Positions 16,344 through 26,085 of a stretch of 64,000 bases of DNA are shown here, piece after piece. The stretch is from contig CAWGST010000005.1 of the NCBI GenBank assembly GCA_963825315.1, forward strand, positions 620,001 to 684,000, in the 5' to 3' direction. Every line of letters starts with the position of its first letter. Positions within the stretch are counted from its first letter, which is position 1. The position numbers were made by a program, and so were the translations under genes. Source of the DNA: DASRLE01 sp963825315 (GTDB taxonomy: Bacteria; Verrucomicrobiota; Verrucomicrobiia; Limisphaerales; Palsa-1400). The notes under the pieces were generated by a model that did no database searches, was not told where the DNA came from, and was given only the letters and a program-made list of their open reading frames with translations.

Positions 16344-18188
16344 TCAGGAATTTTGCAAGGCCGGGAGGGGCGCAGCGGTCCGGTCCGGCTCGACCCATTT
16401 GTTGTGTTCGCGTATCAGATCAACGAGGCGGTCCACGGCTTCGGCTTCCGGGATGTTGAATTTTACCGGGGTTTTGCCGACGTATAGGTTGATTTTGTTG
16501 GGCGCGCCGCCAACATAGCCGAAATCCGCGTCGGCCATTTCCCCGGGGCCGTTGACAATGCAGCCCATGATGGCGATTTTTACGCCCTTCAAATGTTGGG
16601 TGCGTTCCTTGATGCGGGCGGTGACGGTTTGCAGGTTGAAAAGGGTCCGGCCACACGACGGGCAGGCTACGTAATCGGTCTTGAAACTGCGGCATCCCGC
16701 CGCTTGCAAAATGTTGTAGGCAAGGCGCAGGCTTTGTCCCCCACCTGCTTCGCCGCGAATCAGTATGGCGTCGCCAATGCCGTCGGCCAGCAATGAACCG
16801 ATGACGACCGAGGCGCGCAACAGGGCGATCTTGGGTTCCAAAGGGACCGACTCGAAATTGAGGCAGTCTTTGAGCAGGATGGGATTATTCCGGCCCAGGC
16901 GCTTCAAGTTGGCGCAGAGGAGGCGAAAGGCGGCGATGGCCGGCAACGCGACGCCGTCCTTGACCGTCACCAGTTGCGTGTCGCAATTGACGGTGAAATC
17001 CTGCGTCGGATCAATCTCGTGGATATTGAGGTCTTCGTAAACGGCCTCGGGGCGGACGTCTGCACGAGGATGGATTTTCGGGGCAACCTTTTCCCAAGTC
17101 GCGCGAGTGACGACCACGCGGACCGTTTGTTCGCCGCCGCATTTGCAGGAATCGTTGAGCGCGATCTGGGGAGTTGGGCGGCGCTGGAAGACATAAGGAT
17201 CAAACGGCCAGTCCTGGCCCAAGGCGGCTGAATCCGCCGGCGAGACGCCGACGGGTGCGACCGGGACGGTCGCGCTCCTGAGCATGACGAGGGCGGGAAT
17301 TTGGGCGAGCAGATCGGCGCAAACGGCGATCTCATTGGGGGAATCTTCGGTGAGCGAGACACGGATGGTGTCGCCCAGTCCATCGCAGAGCAAAGAGCCG
17401 ATGCCGATGGCGCTTTTGATGCGTCCATCTTCGCCTTCGCCGGCTTCGGTCACGCCCAGGTGGATGGGATAATTCCAGTCCGGCCCCAAGGCTTCGAGGC
17501 GGGCGACGAGGAGGCGGTAACACTCGATCATGACCTTGGGGTTGCTCGATTTCATGGAGAATTTAAAACTGTGGAAATCGTGGCGGCGGGCGATGCGGGC
17601 AAACTCCAGCGCGCTCTCGACCATGCCGAGCGGGGTGTCGCCGTAACGGTTCATGATGCGGTCGCTGAGGGAGCCGTGGTTGGCGCCGATGCGCAAGGCG
17701 CGGCCCAAATCCCTGCACAGCCTGACCAGGGGGGCGAATTGCTCATCGAGGCGGGCCAGTTCGGCGTCGTATTCATGGGTGCTGTATTCGCGCACGGCGA
17801 ATTTCTTCTTGTCAGCATAATTGCCCGGATTGACCCGCACCATTTCGACCCATTTGGCCGCTTCCATGGCGGCGTCGGGCTTGAAATGGATATCGGCCAC
17901 AATCGGCGCGAGGCAGCCGCGGGCGCGCAAAGCGGCGGCGATGTTTTTCAGGTTGGCGGCGTCCTTGACGGTCGGGGCGGTGATGCGGACGAGTTGACAG
18001 CCGACGGCCACCAGTTCCAGCGATTGTTTGACACAGAGGGCGGTGTCCATGGTGTCGCAAGTGAGCATGGATTGTTTAACGACGGGATGATGGCCGCCGA
18101 TGATAACACCGCCATGGGCAGGATCGCCCACGACGACTTCACGGGTCTGGCGGCGCGAATAGAGGAAGGGGGAATGACAAAAGCGCAT
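16344..18188 (-). CDS. ispG: 4-hydroxy-3-methylbut-2-enyl-diphosphate synthase, long form (IspG)
   Basis: A 614-residue iron-sulfur enzyme of the MEP pathway, converting ME-cPP to HMBPP for isoprenoid synthesis. The N-terminal TIM barrel begins VVVGDPAHGGVIIGGHHPVVKQSM. The 4Fe-4S domain at the C-terminus has CPSCGRTLFN and IMGCIVNGPGEMADADFGYVGG with three cysteine ligands. Between them is the extra domain that marks the long form found in plants, Chlamydiae, Bacteroidetes and Verrucomicrobiota. The last 40 codons are duplicated twice downstream (copies A and B). It ends next to accessory DNA and begins two bases after the end of rseP, so rseP and ispG form one operon. Confidence 0.92.
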   Translation of the reverse strand: MRFCHSPFLYSRRQTREVVVGDPAHGGVIIGGHHPVVKQSMLTCDTMDTALCVKQSLELVAVGCQLVRITAPTVKDAANLKNIAAALRARGCLAPIVADIHFKPDAAMEAAKWVEMVRVNPGNYADKKKFAVREYSTHEYDAELARLDEQFAPLVRLCRDLGRALRIGANHGSLSDRIMNRYGDTPLGMVESALEFARIARRHDFHSFKFSMKSSNPKVMIECYRLLVARLEALGPDWNYPIHLGVTEAGEGEDGRIKSAIGIGSLLCDGLGDTIRVSLTEDSPNEIAVCADLLAQIPALVMLRSATVPVAPVGVSPADSAALGQDWPFDPYVFQRRPTPQIALNDSCKCGGEQTVRVVVTRATWEKVAPKIHPRADVRPEAVYEDLNIHEIDPTQDFTVNCDTQLVTVKDGVALPAIAAFRLLCANLKRLGRNNPILLKDCLNFESVPLEPKIALLRASVVIGSLLADGIGDAILIRGEAGGGQSLRLAYNILQAAGCRSFKTDYVACPSCGRTLFNLQTVTARIKERTQHLKGVKIAIMGCIVNGPGEMADADFGYVGGAPNKINLYVGKTPVKFNIPEAEAVDRLVDLIREHNKWVEPDRTAAPLPALQNS

Positions 18189-18190
18189 GT

Positions 18191-19613
18191 CTATGGCGGG
18201 GTTTGCGCCGCCGGAGGCGGTGCGGCCGGTTTTTCAGGCTGCTCGATCTGCGTTTCGCGATTGAACATCATGCGGAACAGGGGAAAGCGCAGCTTGATGT
18301 CGAACCAGGTGATGTAAACCATAAAAGAGATGAGCAGGATGGCAAAGGCCGTGGTGGTGTATTCGACAAAGCGCACCTCCAATGGCCGACGGCGGATTCG
18401 CTCAACCATGGCCATCATGATGTGTCCGCCGTCCAGGACCGGGACCGGGAGCATGTTCAATATGGCCAGATTGATGTTGAGGAGCACCAGAAAACTCAAC
18501 GCCAGGCGATAATCGGTAGTCAAATACATGGCCAAGATGCCAATGATTCCAACCGGCCCGCTCAAGTCGCTGGCTTTGACGCCGCTTTCGCGGGAATGAA
18601 CCAGGGCGGTGACTGTCATGCAAACCTGATCGCAGGACATTCCGCACCTGCGCCCACGGCGTCGGATGCTCGATGATATAAACATCCTTGCCGAGCGAAA
18701 ACATAATCCCAACACGGCTTTTCTTTGAGGATGGATCGGTCACCGGCGTCACGCTAAGAATCAGGAGGCCGCCGCCCCGTTTGACAGTAATCGGCGTCGG
18801 CTGGCTGCCGCGCTTTTGCACCAGATTGACGAACTGCTCCCGGCTGCTGATGGGAACTCCCGCAAAGCCGACGACCTCGTCGTTCACCTTGATTTTGGCC
18901 GCCTCCGCCGGCTGGCCGGCCGTGACCTCATTGACAATGAGATGATCGAGCGGGTCCAAATTGAAGATTTTAGCCCCCAGCAGATTGGTGCCTTGGGCGT
19001 TCAACATGTAGATCCCGGTCTTGCCTTTAACGCCCGCCTTGTCTTCGTGGAGAATGGTGACCGGGAGGGTGTTGGTCAGGGCGACGGCGGTGGAAATCAT
19101 AACGTCTTCCCACGATTTGACCGGTTTGCCATCCACGGCGATGATGCGGTCCCCTTTCTGGATGCCCATTTGACCTTCCGGGGAAGCCGGATCAACGTAG
19201 CCAATGACCGATGGATTCACCAAGACCGGAAGCCCGACATAATAAATCACCGCAGCGACGAAGAAAGCAAACAGCACGTTCATGGACGGACCGGCCACAG
19301 CCACGAACATCTTGGAAAACGGCGGCGCGGGCGGAATGTCCCCGCCCTTTTTCTCTCCTTCGATGGCCGAGGAAGTGACCATCTGGGGCAATTTCACGAA
19401 ACCGCCCGCCGGAATCCAGCGGACCGAATACTCGATTCCATTGCGGATCCACGCAAAAATCTTGGGACCGAAACCGATGGCAAAAGCCTCGACCTTCAGC
19501 CCGCATCGGCGGGCGACCAAGTAGTGGCCGAACTCATGGACAAAAATGGTCGCGCCAAACAAAAAGACGACACCAGCGGCAATATAAATGGAACTCAATA
19601 TAGTGTGAATCAT
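18191..19613 (-). CDS. rseP: RIP metalloprotease RseP, frameshifted
   Basis: Site-2 protease of the inner membrane that completes the cleavage of anti-sigma factors and clears signal peptides. The ATG at 19613 gives a first helix with HEFGH (H26, E27, H30), the zinc motif. A PDZ domain follows (GYVDPASPEGQMGIQKGDRIIAVDG) and a second PDZ (VTAGQPAEAAKIKVNDEVVGFAG). The frame is lost near 18630-18635; the last part, with GVKASDLSGPVGIIGI and NMLPVPVLDGGHI (the third zinc ligand, Asp, in LDGG), is in a second frame. One base change restores about 470 residues. RseP is usually essential and both parts are well conserved, so a sequence error is likely. Confidence 0.82.
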
Positions 19614-19738
19614 GCAAAACTCGCCCCAATTGGCGCACAAGAGAGTCTAACGGGTAAAGCGCCGTCTGGCAACCCCTTGCTTTTGGCCCCTTCTTTTCCG
19701 CAATGCTCACGACGCGCGATGGGAAGCCGGGCAAAGGT

Positions 19739-19761
19739 GTGTTTGGCGGGACGCCAAACAC
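19739..19761. repeat. Perfect 10-base-pair hairpin between rseP and the aminotransferase gene
   Basis: GTGTTTGGCG, loop GGA, CGCCAAACAC. It lies between two divergently transcribed genes, so it is not a terminator of either. An operator or a dispersed palindrome are both possible. Confidence 0.6.
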
Positions 19762-19841
19762 GGCGCGCGAGACGCACGCGCTCCTCATTTTTAAATCTTG
19801 AACTTTAAGCCGCCCAAGGGGTATTTGTTCGCGGTTTATTT

Positions 19842-21011
19842 ATGAACTATAAGATTTCACGCCGCGCTGCCGCACTCACACCGTCGCTCACGCTGGCCAT
19901 CGATGCCAAGGCCAAACAGATGAAAGCCGATGGAATCGATGTGGTCGGCTTTGGAGCGGGCGAACCGGATTTTCCGACACCCAAACATATCGTTGACGCG
20001 GCCATCAAGGCGTTGCAGGATGGCTTTACCAAATATACGCCGAGCAGCGGCATCCCGGAATTGCGCCAGGCCGCGGCGGATAAATTCAAACGCGACAACG
20101 GCCTGACCTACCAGCGGTCGCAAATCATCATTTCCTGCGGGGGCAAGCATTCGTGCTGCAATGTGATCCTGGCCACTTGCAATCCGGGCGATGAGGTGAT
20201 TATCCCCGCCCCTTATTGGTTGAGCTATCCGGAAATGGCGCGCCTGGCCGAGGCGACGCCGGTCATCCTTCAAACGAGCGACAAAACGGAATTCAAAGTC
20301 ACCCCCGAACAGGTGCGCGCGGCCATCACCCCGCGCACACGGCTTTTCATTCTCAATTCGCCAAGCAATCCAACCGGGTCGCTTTACACCCCCGACGAAA
20401 TCAAGGCGCTGGGCGATGCCTGCGTCGAAAAGGGCGTCCTCATCATGAGCGATGAAATTTATGAGAAGCTGGTTTATGACGGCGCCCAACACGCCAGTGT
20501 GGCCGGGTTTTCGCAAAAGCACTACGAACACACCATCCTCGTTCACGGTTTGGCCAAGGCTTACTCGATGACCGGCTGGCGCATCGGCATGACCGCGGCG
20601 CCGGAACCGATTGCCAAAGCCATTGACGCCATCCAAAGCCATAGCACGAGCAATCCGACCTCCTTCGCCCAAAAAGGGGCGGTGGCGGCGTTAAACGGCC
20701 CGCAGGACCATATCGCCGGCTGGCTGGCGGAATTTGACCGCCGCCGCGCTTATGCCTGGAGAAAGCTCAACAGCATTCCGGGAGTTTCATGTGTCAAGGC
20801 CAGGGGCGCTTTTTATCTGTTCCCCAATATCTCCAAAGCGGGCCTCGGCTCGATCGAATTCTGCGCCCAATTGCTCGAAAAGGAAAAAGTGGCCGCGGTG
20901 CCGGGCATTGCCTTTGGAGCCGACGATTACATTCGCATCAGCTACGCGACCAGCATGAAGAACCTGGAAAAGGGCCTGGACCGGCTGGAGAATTTTGTGC
21001 GAAACCGGTGA
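19842..21011 (+). CDS. Class I aspartate-type aminotransferase
   Basis: A 389-residue PLP enzyme. The fold-type I pattern is clear: VVGFGAGEPDFPTPKHI near the start, ILNSPSNPTGSLYT with the Asn that binds PLP, MSDEIYEKLVYDG with the Asp and Tyr, and HGLAKAYSMTGWRIGM with the Schiff-base lysine. This arrangement is that of bacterial aspartate aminotransferases of subgroup Ib, which make aspartate from oxaloacetate and glutamate; some also act on prephenate. The gene is divergent from rseP. The start ATG at 19842 gives the expected N-terminus (ISRRAAALTPSLTLAID). Confidence 0.85.
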   Translation: MNYKISRRAAALTPSLTLAIDAKAKQMKADGIDVVGFGAGEPDFPTPKHIVDAAIKALQDGFTKYTPSSGIPELRQAAADKFKRDNGLTYQRSQIIISCGGKHSCCNVILATCNPGDEVIIPAPYWLSYPEMARLAEATPVILQTSDKTEFKVTPEQVRAAITPRTRLFILNSPSNPTGSLYTPDEIKALGDACVEKGVLIMSDEIYEKLVYDGAQHASVAGFSQKHYEHTILVHGLAKAYSMTGWRIGMTAAPEPIAKAIDAIQSHSTSNPTSFAQKGAVAALNGPQDHIAGWLAEFDRRRAYAWRKLNSIPGVSCVKARGAFYLFPNISKAGLGSIEFCAQLLEKEKVAAVPGIAFGADDYIRISYATSMKNLEKGLDRLENFVRNR

Positions 21012-21247
21012 AGTTTGCCGACCGCTTCCGGACGGGCAGATTTTGACCGGAAATATTCGAATTTTCCCGAAAATCGGCATAAAGAGGCTTGACTAGCCGC
21101 TTTCTTTGTAGTGTATTACCTTACTGTTATGCAAGGGTATGCCCCGCAAAGCGCCCAAGGACCTGAAAGGACGACCTTTCAGGGATTTGCTGCTTTCCTG
21201 TTGCCATCAACGTCGCAATCCATTGTGTTCCCAGTGAGGCAAAAATC
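21012..21247. other. Intergenic region with a candidate promoter
   Basis: No gene is visible. A sigma-70-like promoter is described separately at 21089-21117. The rest shows no recognisable element. Confidence 0.4.
21089..21117 (+). promoter_or_regulatory. Candidate sigma-70 promoter for the sulfotransferase operon
   Basis: TTGACT, a 17-base spacer and TGTATT lie about 130 bases before the sulfotransferase ATG. The -35 match is five of six; the -10 match is four of six. The placement fits, but there is no experimental support. Confidence 0.35.
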
Positions 21248-22405
21248 ATGACCGAAAACCAACACTCTGGAAGCAAGCCCCTTCCTCTTGCCGACCTTGC
21301 AAAGGTTTTGCGCCCGAGTTTTGGCGCTGCCCTTCGTCTGCTGTTTCAGCCAACCACCCTGCGTCAGTGGCCCAGACTTTTGCGCGAAGGGACCGGCCCG
21401 ATAGTTTTGTTTTTGATCCAGGCAAACAACACCGCGGTCATCAATCGATGGCTCAACAAGGGAACACAGGTGGTTTTTGTCAGTTCATTCCCCCGCTCCG
21501 GCAACACTTGGATGCGATTTCTGCTATCGGATGTTTTATTGCAAATGCATGACGTTGAAACGACAACCCGACTGCCGGTTCATCCTGAAGATCTTATGCC
21601 CGAGTTTCGTTGCAATTCACTTCTCAGCCGCCTCGCCCGCTGCCCGCGTTGGGCCACGGAACCACCGACGGCTTTCGTTAAAACCCACTTTTCATTTGCA
21701 CGGTTGGAAGAAATGCTTTCGGGCAACGGCCGGCAGGGTTCCGGGGTGCAATCCGGCGACCGCAGGCCGTTTCGAGACTGCAGGGTATTATATTGTTATC
21801 GTCCTCCCGAAGACGCGTTGGTCTCCCTTTACCATTTGGGCCGTCATGACGACTATGTGCGAAGCAGGGCGCTCCACGGAATTGACGCTTTTTGCCGAAA
21901 GGAGGTCGCGCGCTGGGAGCAAAATATTTCGAGCTATTTGCGCGCATCGGACAATGGGTATCCCGTGTTCTTCCTTTCATATGAAACGCTGTTGGAAAAG
22001 CCGGCGATTGTCTTGAGCAATGTGCTTCATTGGCTGGGTGTGCAGCATGACAGCCGAATGGCGCAGCGTGCGGTTTCAAACATGGAGTTTGGCAAATTGC
22101 AGGCGATGGAAAAGCAAGAGAACAAATCCCGGCATCCAGCGGACGAACAAAAACTCTTTTTCCGCAACGGCTGCTCAGGTTCAGGCCGCGCCGAACTGCA
22201 GGAAGCGACTTTGCGGGAAATTCGTCAACGAACCGCGTCCTTGATGAACGAGGCAAACCATCGCCGGATGAAGCAGCCATCAGAGCATCCCGCGCCCGCG
22301 ATGGCGGTTGCAAATCCGTCTGGAGCCGAGGCGCCGCATCGGAACGGGGAAGCTGTTCGGAACGAAGAAGCCAGGGAGTCAAGAATTTCGCTGCGCCCGC
22401 AATAA
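21248..22405 (+). CDS. Sulfotransferase domain protein
   Basis: A 385-residue protein. VVFVSSFPRSGNTWMRFLL (about residues 75-93) is the 5'-phosphosulfate-binding loop of PAPS-dependent sulfotransferases, and CRVLYCYRPPEDALVSLYHLGRH with the later SYETLLEKPAIVLSNVLHWLG resembles the 3'-phosphate-binding and C-terminal blocks. The last 90 residues are low-complexity and charged and may not be part of the enzyme fold. It would transfer a sulfuryl group to a sugar or lipid acceptor. The next gene, a YfhO-like membrane protein, starts two bases after the stop, so a joint role in modifying a cell-surface glycan is likely but not shown. Confidence 0.75.
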   Translation: MTENQHSGSKPLPLADLAKVLRPSFGAALRLLFQPTTLRQWPRLLREGTGPIVLFLIQANNTAVINRWLNKGTQVVFVSSFPRSGNTWMRFLLSDVLLQMHDVETTTRLPVHPEDLMPEFRCNSLLSRLARCPRWATEPPTAFVKTHFSFARLEEMLSGNGRQGSGVQSGDRRPFRDCRVLYCYRPPEDALVSLYHLGRHDDYVRSRALHGIDAFCRKEVARWEQNISSYLRASDNGYPVFFLSYETLLEKPAIVLSNVLHWLGVQHDSRMAQRAVSNMEFGKLQAMEKQENKSRHPADEQKLFFRNGCSGSGRAELQEATLREIRQRTASLMNEANHRRMKQPSEHPAPAMAVANPSGAEAPHRNGEAVRNEEARESRISLRPQ

Positions 22406-22407
22406 GT

Positions 22408-25320
22408 GTGAAAGTCCCAAGATCACCTGCCGGACCTGCGGCTCAAGCCGGTCCAGGAGGCCGCAAATGGCTTTCCAGGCAATGGCTGTGGCTGGCAGTC
22501 ATTTTGGGAGCGGCGCTCGTGGTTTTGTTCTTTCAAAGCTTCCAACCGGGCCAGATTCTTTTTGCCAACGACGCCACACTTGGGCAGATGAAAGCCGTCC
22601 CAAATCATCTGCCGGAAGCATTTACAGGAATATGGCACTGGGGTTCCTGGGTTGGCATCGAAGGAATGGCAACGGCTCCGACTATTTCCTCAATATTGAC
22701 GATGGTTTTGTCACCGGAGCTTTTCCTTAAAATCTACGCGCCGTTCAGCCTGTTTTTTGTTGGCTTTTGCGCTTGGGTGTTTTTTCGTCAACTGCAATTT
22801 AACTCCGCAGTTTGTCTGCTGGGCGGCGTCGCCACCGGGCTGAACATGCATTTCTTTTCCGTTGCCTGCTGGGGCCTTGGCTCGTGGAATATTGCCGCCG
22901 GCATGATTTTCCTGGCCTTGGCGGCTCTGTGCGCCAAATCCATCCGGCAAATTTGGGCCAAAGGGATTCTGGCAGGACTGGCTGTCGGCATGAATTTAAT
23001 GGAAGGTTTCGATGTTGGAGCAATCCTGTGCGTTTATGTTGGTCTTTTTATTGTCTGGCAAATTTTCACCGAAGAAACGCCGGGGATCAGGAAGGTCCTC
23101 ACGGCGCTTGGCACGGAAGTTGTGGTCATCTTTTTTTCAGCATTTATTGCCGCGCACTCCATTTCATCGCTCGTCAACACCCAAGTAGTTGGCGTGGCGG
23201 GGTCCAGCCAGGACGAACAAACAAAGGAAGAACGTTGGGATCCCGCCACGCAGTGGAGCCTGCCCAAGATCGAAACATTGCGCGTGATTGTTCCAGGCCT
23301 CTTCGGCTATCGCATGGCCGGGCGGATCACTGTGCCGGACAAATCCAGCGCCTATTGGGGAACTGTGGGCCAGAACCCAAAAATCTCCGCCATCAGGGGC
23401 GACAATCCCGAGGAACGCGCCACAGCAATCAAGGCCCTCAATCTCCCCGTGGATCTGCGCAAAGGCCTCGAAAGCAGCGATCGCCAAACCCGTCTCAACG
23501 CCATCCAAGCCATGTTGAGACATCCTCAAACGACGGCGCGCTATTCCGGCTCCGGGGAGTATGCCGGGGTGTTGGTTTCCATCCTCGCGGTCTTTGCGCT
23601 GGTGAATTCATGGCGCGGGACCAAGGCGCCTTACTCACGCGGGGAGCGGCGCGCCGTGTGGTTCTGGGGTGGCGCGGCTTTGCTTTCGCTGCTGGCAGCC
23701 TGGGGCCGCCATGCTTTTTTTTATCGCCTGCTTTACCAATTGCCCTACGTCTCCACCATTCGCAATCCCATCAAGTTCATGCACCCATTCCACATCGCCT
23801 GGGTGATTCTGGCCGCCTATGGTTTGGAAGCGATGTGGCGGCGATACTTGCAAACTGCCGCGCGGCGGACGGAAACTCTTCCGCCCCGTTTACAGAGGTG
23901 GTGGTTGAGAGTTTCCGGATTTGAAAAGAAATGGGCTGCAGCCTTATTGGCGCTGGCCGGCGCATCGTTTGTGGCGCTTTTCATTTTCAACGCCTGGAAA
24001 CCCCGCTTGATTGAATACCTTGAGCAGAACGGTTTTGACGCAAACCGAGCGGTCCAAATCGCGGGTTTTTCCGTTGCCGAGGCGCTCTGGTTCGCAGTCT
24101 GGTTTCTCGTCTCGGCCCGGGTGGTCATCGGCGTCATCAGCGGCGCCTGGAGCGGCCCGCAAGCCAGGCGGGCCTGGATTTATCTTGGGGTCGTTATCAT
24201 TCTTGACCTGGCTCGATCCGACACGCCGTGGATTCACTACTTCAATTACAAACAAGAATATGCCGAGAACAGCGTGGTGGATTATCTGAAGGACAAGCCC
24301 TATGAGCATCGTGTGACAGGCCGCCTGTCGCCCAAAGGGCTTGGCAGCGGCATCGGCAACCCCATTGCCACATTGTATGATTACTGGCAGCAGAATGAGT
24401 TCCCCTATCACAGCATCCAAACCTTTGATTTTGCCCAATGGTCCCGCGTGCCCCTGCTGGATGCCACTTACATGAAGAGATTTTCATTGAAAGGCGATGA
24501 TCTGAACCACTGCGACCTGTGGCCGGCGGAGCGATTGTGGGAACTGACGAACACCCGCTATATTCTACACTTCGCTTCGCTTGAGCCGATGCTCAACAAT
24601 CAAGCGGATGCCCATCACGGCTTTCGCATCAAAACACGCCTGAAGGTGGGCGCAAAACCGGGATTGAGCTTCATCGAAGACGCCGGCGATTTGACGGCTG
24701 TGCCCGATGGCAATGGCGCCTATGCCCTAATCGAATTCATCAATGCCCTGCCTCGGGCCAAACTCTATTCTTATTGGCAGTCACCAACAAACGACGACGC
24801 CACTCTGGAAATCCTGGCCTCTCACGAATTTGATCCCGAACAGACGGTTCTGGTTGCCCAGGATACGCCTGTCCGCCAGCCGCCGGGAGATGCGAAGCTC
24901 GATTCGGGCGCCGTGAGCATCACCGATTATCAACCGAAGCACGTCAAATTGCAGGCCAACGCCATAACGCCCGCCGTCTTGCTGCTCAACGACCGGATTG
25001 CTCCGGCCTGGAGAGTGTGGGTTGATCAAAAGCCGGCACCGCTTCTGCGCTGCAACTATCTTATGCGCGGCGTTTTCCTGACGCCCGGCGAGCACACAGT
25101 CGAGTTTCGATTTCAACCGCCTTTGACCACGCTGTACCTGAGTCTTTGCGGCTGGGGAGCCGGAATTCTGACCGCGGGGTATCTTATTTATTCACGGGCA
25201 CCCGCCCCGACGCCAGCGCCGGCACCCGTTCCACCGTCAACCCCAAATCCGCCGGAGAAAGCATCTCCGGCGCGTCAGCCGGAAATAGCGGTTCGCGCCA
25301 AACAAAAGCGCAAGAGGTAA
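22408..25320 (+). CDS. YfhO-like polytopic membrane protein
   Basis: A 970-residue protein. It has about 12 membrane segments, mostly before residue 600 (for example LWLAVILGAALVVLFF near the start) and a final one near residue 930. The extracytoplasmic part between them ends with LLLNDRIAPAWRVWVDQKPAPLLRCNYLMRGVFLTPGEHTVEFRF, the signature block of the YfhO family, which are GT-C-fold glycosyltransferases that decorate teichoic acids or surface glycans from a lipid-linked sugar. The tail is rich in Pro and Ala. The GTG start follows the sulfotransferase stop by two bases. The exact sugar and acceptor are unknown. Confidence 0.75.
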   Translation: MKVPRSPAGPAAQAGPGGRKWLSRQWLWLAVILGAALVVLFFQSFQPGQILFANDATLGQMKAVPNHLPEAFTGIWHWGSWVGIEGMATAPTISSILTMVLSPELFLKIYAPFSLFFVGFCAWVFFRQLQFNSAVCLLGGVATGLNMHFFSVACWGLGSWNIAAGMIFLALAALCAKSIRQIWAKGILAGLAVGMNLMEGFDVGAILCVYVGLFIVWQIFTEETPGIRKVLTALGTEVVVIFFSAFIAAHSISSLVNTQVVGVAGSSQDEQTKEERWDPATQWSLPKIETLRVIVPGLFGYRMAGRITVPDKSSAYWGTVGQNPKISAIRGDNPEERATAIKALNLPVDLRKGLESSDRQTRLNAIQAMLRHPQTTARYSGSGEYAGVLVSILAVFALVNSWRGTKAPYSRGERRAVWFWGGAALLSLLAAWGRHAFFYRLLYQLPYVSTIRNPIKFMHPFHIAWVILAAYGLEAMWRRYLQTAARRTETLPPRLQRWWLRVSGFEKKWAAALLALAGASFVALFIFNAWKPRLIEYLEQNGFDANRAVQIAGFSVAEALWFAVWFLVSARVVIGVISGAWSGPQARRAWIYLGVVIILDLARSDTPWIHYFNYKQEYAENSVVDYLKDKPYEHRVTGRLSPKGLGSGIGNPIATLYDYWQQNEFPYHSIQTFDFAQWSRVPLLDATYMKRFSLKGDDLNHCDLWPAERLWELTNTRYILHFASLEPMLNNQADAHHGFRIKTRLKVGAKPGLSFIEDAGDLTAVPDGNGAYALIEFINALPRAKLYSYWQSPTNDDATLEILASHEFDPEQTVLVAQDTPVRQPPGDAKLDSGAVSITDYQPKHVKLQANAITPAVLLLNDRIAPAWRVWVDQKPAPLLRCNYLMRGVFLTPGEHTVEFRFQPPLTTLYLSLCGWGAGILTAGYLIYSRAPAPTPAPAPVPPSTPNPPEKASPARQPEIAVRAKQKRKR

Positions 25321-25365
25321 ATTGATTTTGTAGAGAACCATCGAACAACTGATTTGCCGCAAAGA

Positions 25366-25414
25366 ATCGCAAGAAACGCAAGATTGATATGTAGGTCGGA
25401 AAAACCCGCAACAC
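25366..25414. repeat. 49-base imperfect direct repeat, first copy
   Basis: ATCGCAAGAAACGCAAGATT and the 29 bases after it recur at 25569-25617 with about five differences. Both copies run into AACCCG(C/T)AACA. Confidence 0.7.
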
Positions 25415-25568
25415 GGCAACAAGCCTCATTTTACAAGGGTTTCGTTGAGCTTTTCGGCTGGCAACACAGCGGCAACGGGTGGCAACATGTTGCTGGTGGC
25501 CACAGATTGACAGATGGGCACAGATTTCCAGGTCTGGGATTAAGATTAGGATTAGGATTACGATTAGG

Positions 25569-25617
25569 ATCGCAAGAAACGGAAGATTGATATGTAGGTC
25601 TGGAAAACCCGTAACAT
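25569..25617. repeat. 49-base imperfect direct repeat, second copy
   Basis: Second copy of the element at 25366; it directly follows the short TTAGGA tandem run. Confidence 0.7.
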
Positions 25618-25969
25618 CCGTTACACTGTTGATAGTCAGGTACTTAACCCGTAACATTTGCCGTTACAAACCCGTAACAAGCCCGTTACATTAACGATAA
25701 AGCCGGTTTGGACTGGTTGGACGGTTTAATGACCATCGGTGTTTTAAGAATATGACCACCGATTTCAGGGATGCCCGGAAAGACTATGGAGAACCGGCGA
25801 AACCGCGAAACCATTTTGCCACAAAAACCACAGCGCAGCCAGCCGCAACCGAATCCGGACTTGCCCGCAGAACACGCCGATTAACGCAGATACGGAATAA
25901 GAATTCTTCATCTGCGTCGACGTGTTCAGCGGGCAAAGGCCTTTTTTCCCACACTCGAAAAATCCAGAT

Positions 25970-26085
25970 GGCAGAGGAATGTTTGGCAGAGGCCCGGCAA
26001 CATGGATGCAGTCTGGCAACGCTCGATCAACCGCTGGCAAAAAGTTTTGCGGACGAAACGGGTCTGGTGGAACAGCTGCATTGAA
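25970..26085 (+). pseudogene. Remnant of a PIN-domain toxin gene (3' end)
   Basis: About 38 codons ending in a normal stop: MAEECLAEARQHGCSLATLD, then QPLAKSFADETGLVEQLH. This is like the C-terminal helix-strand part of PIN ribonucleases, in which a pattern such as HGxxLATLDxxLA carries the last acidic residue. Nothing upstream looks like the rest of the domain. The first 89 bases recur inverted at 50620-50708. Confidence 0.4.
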
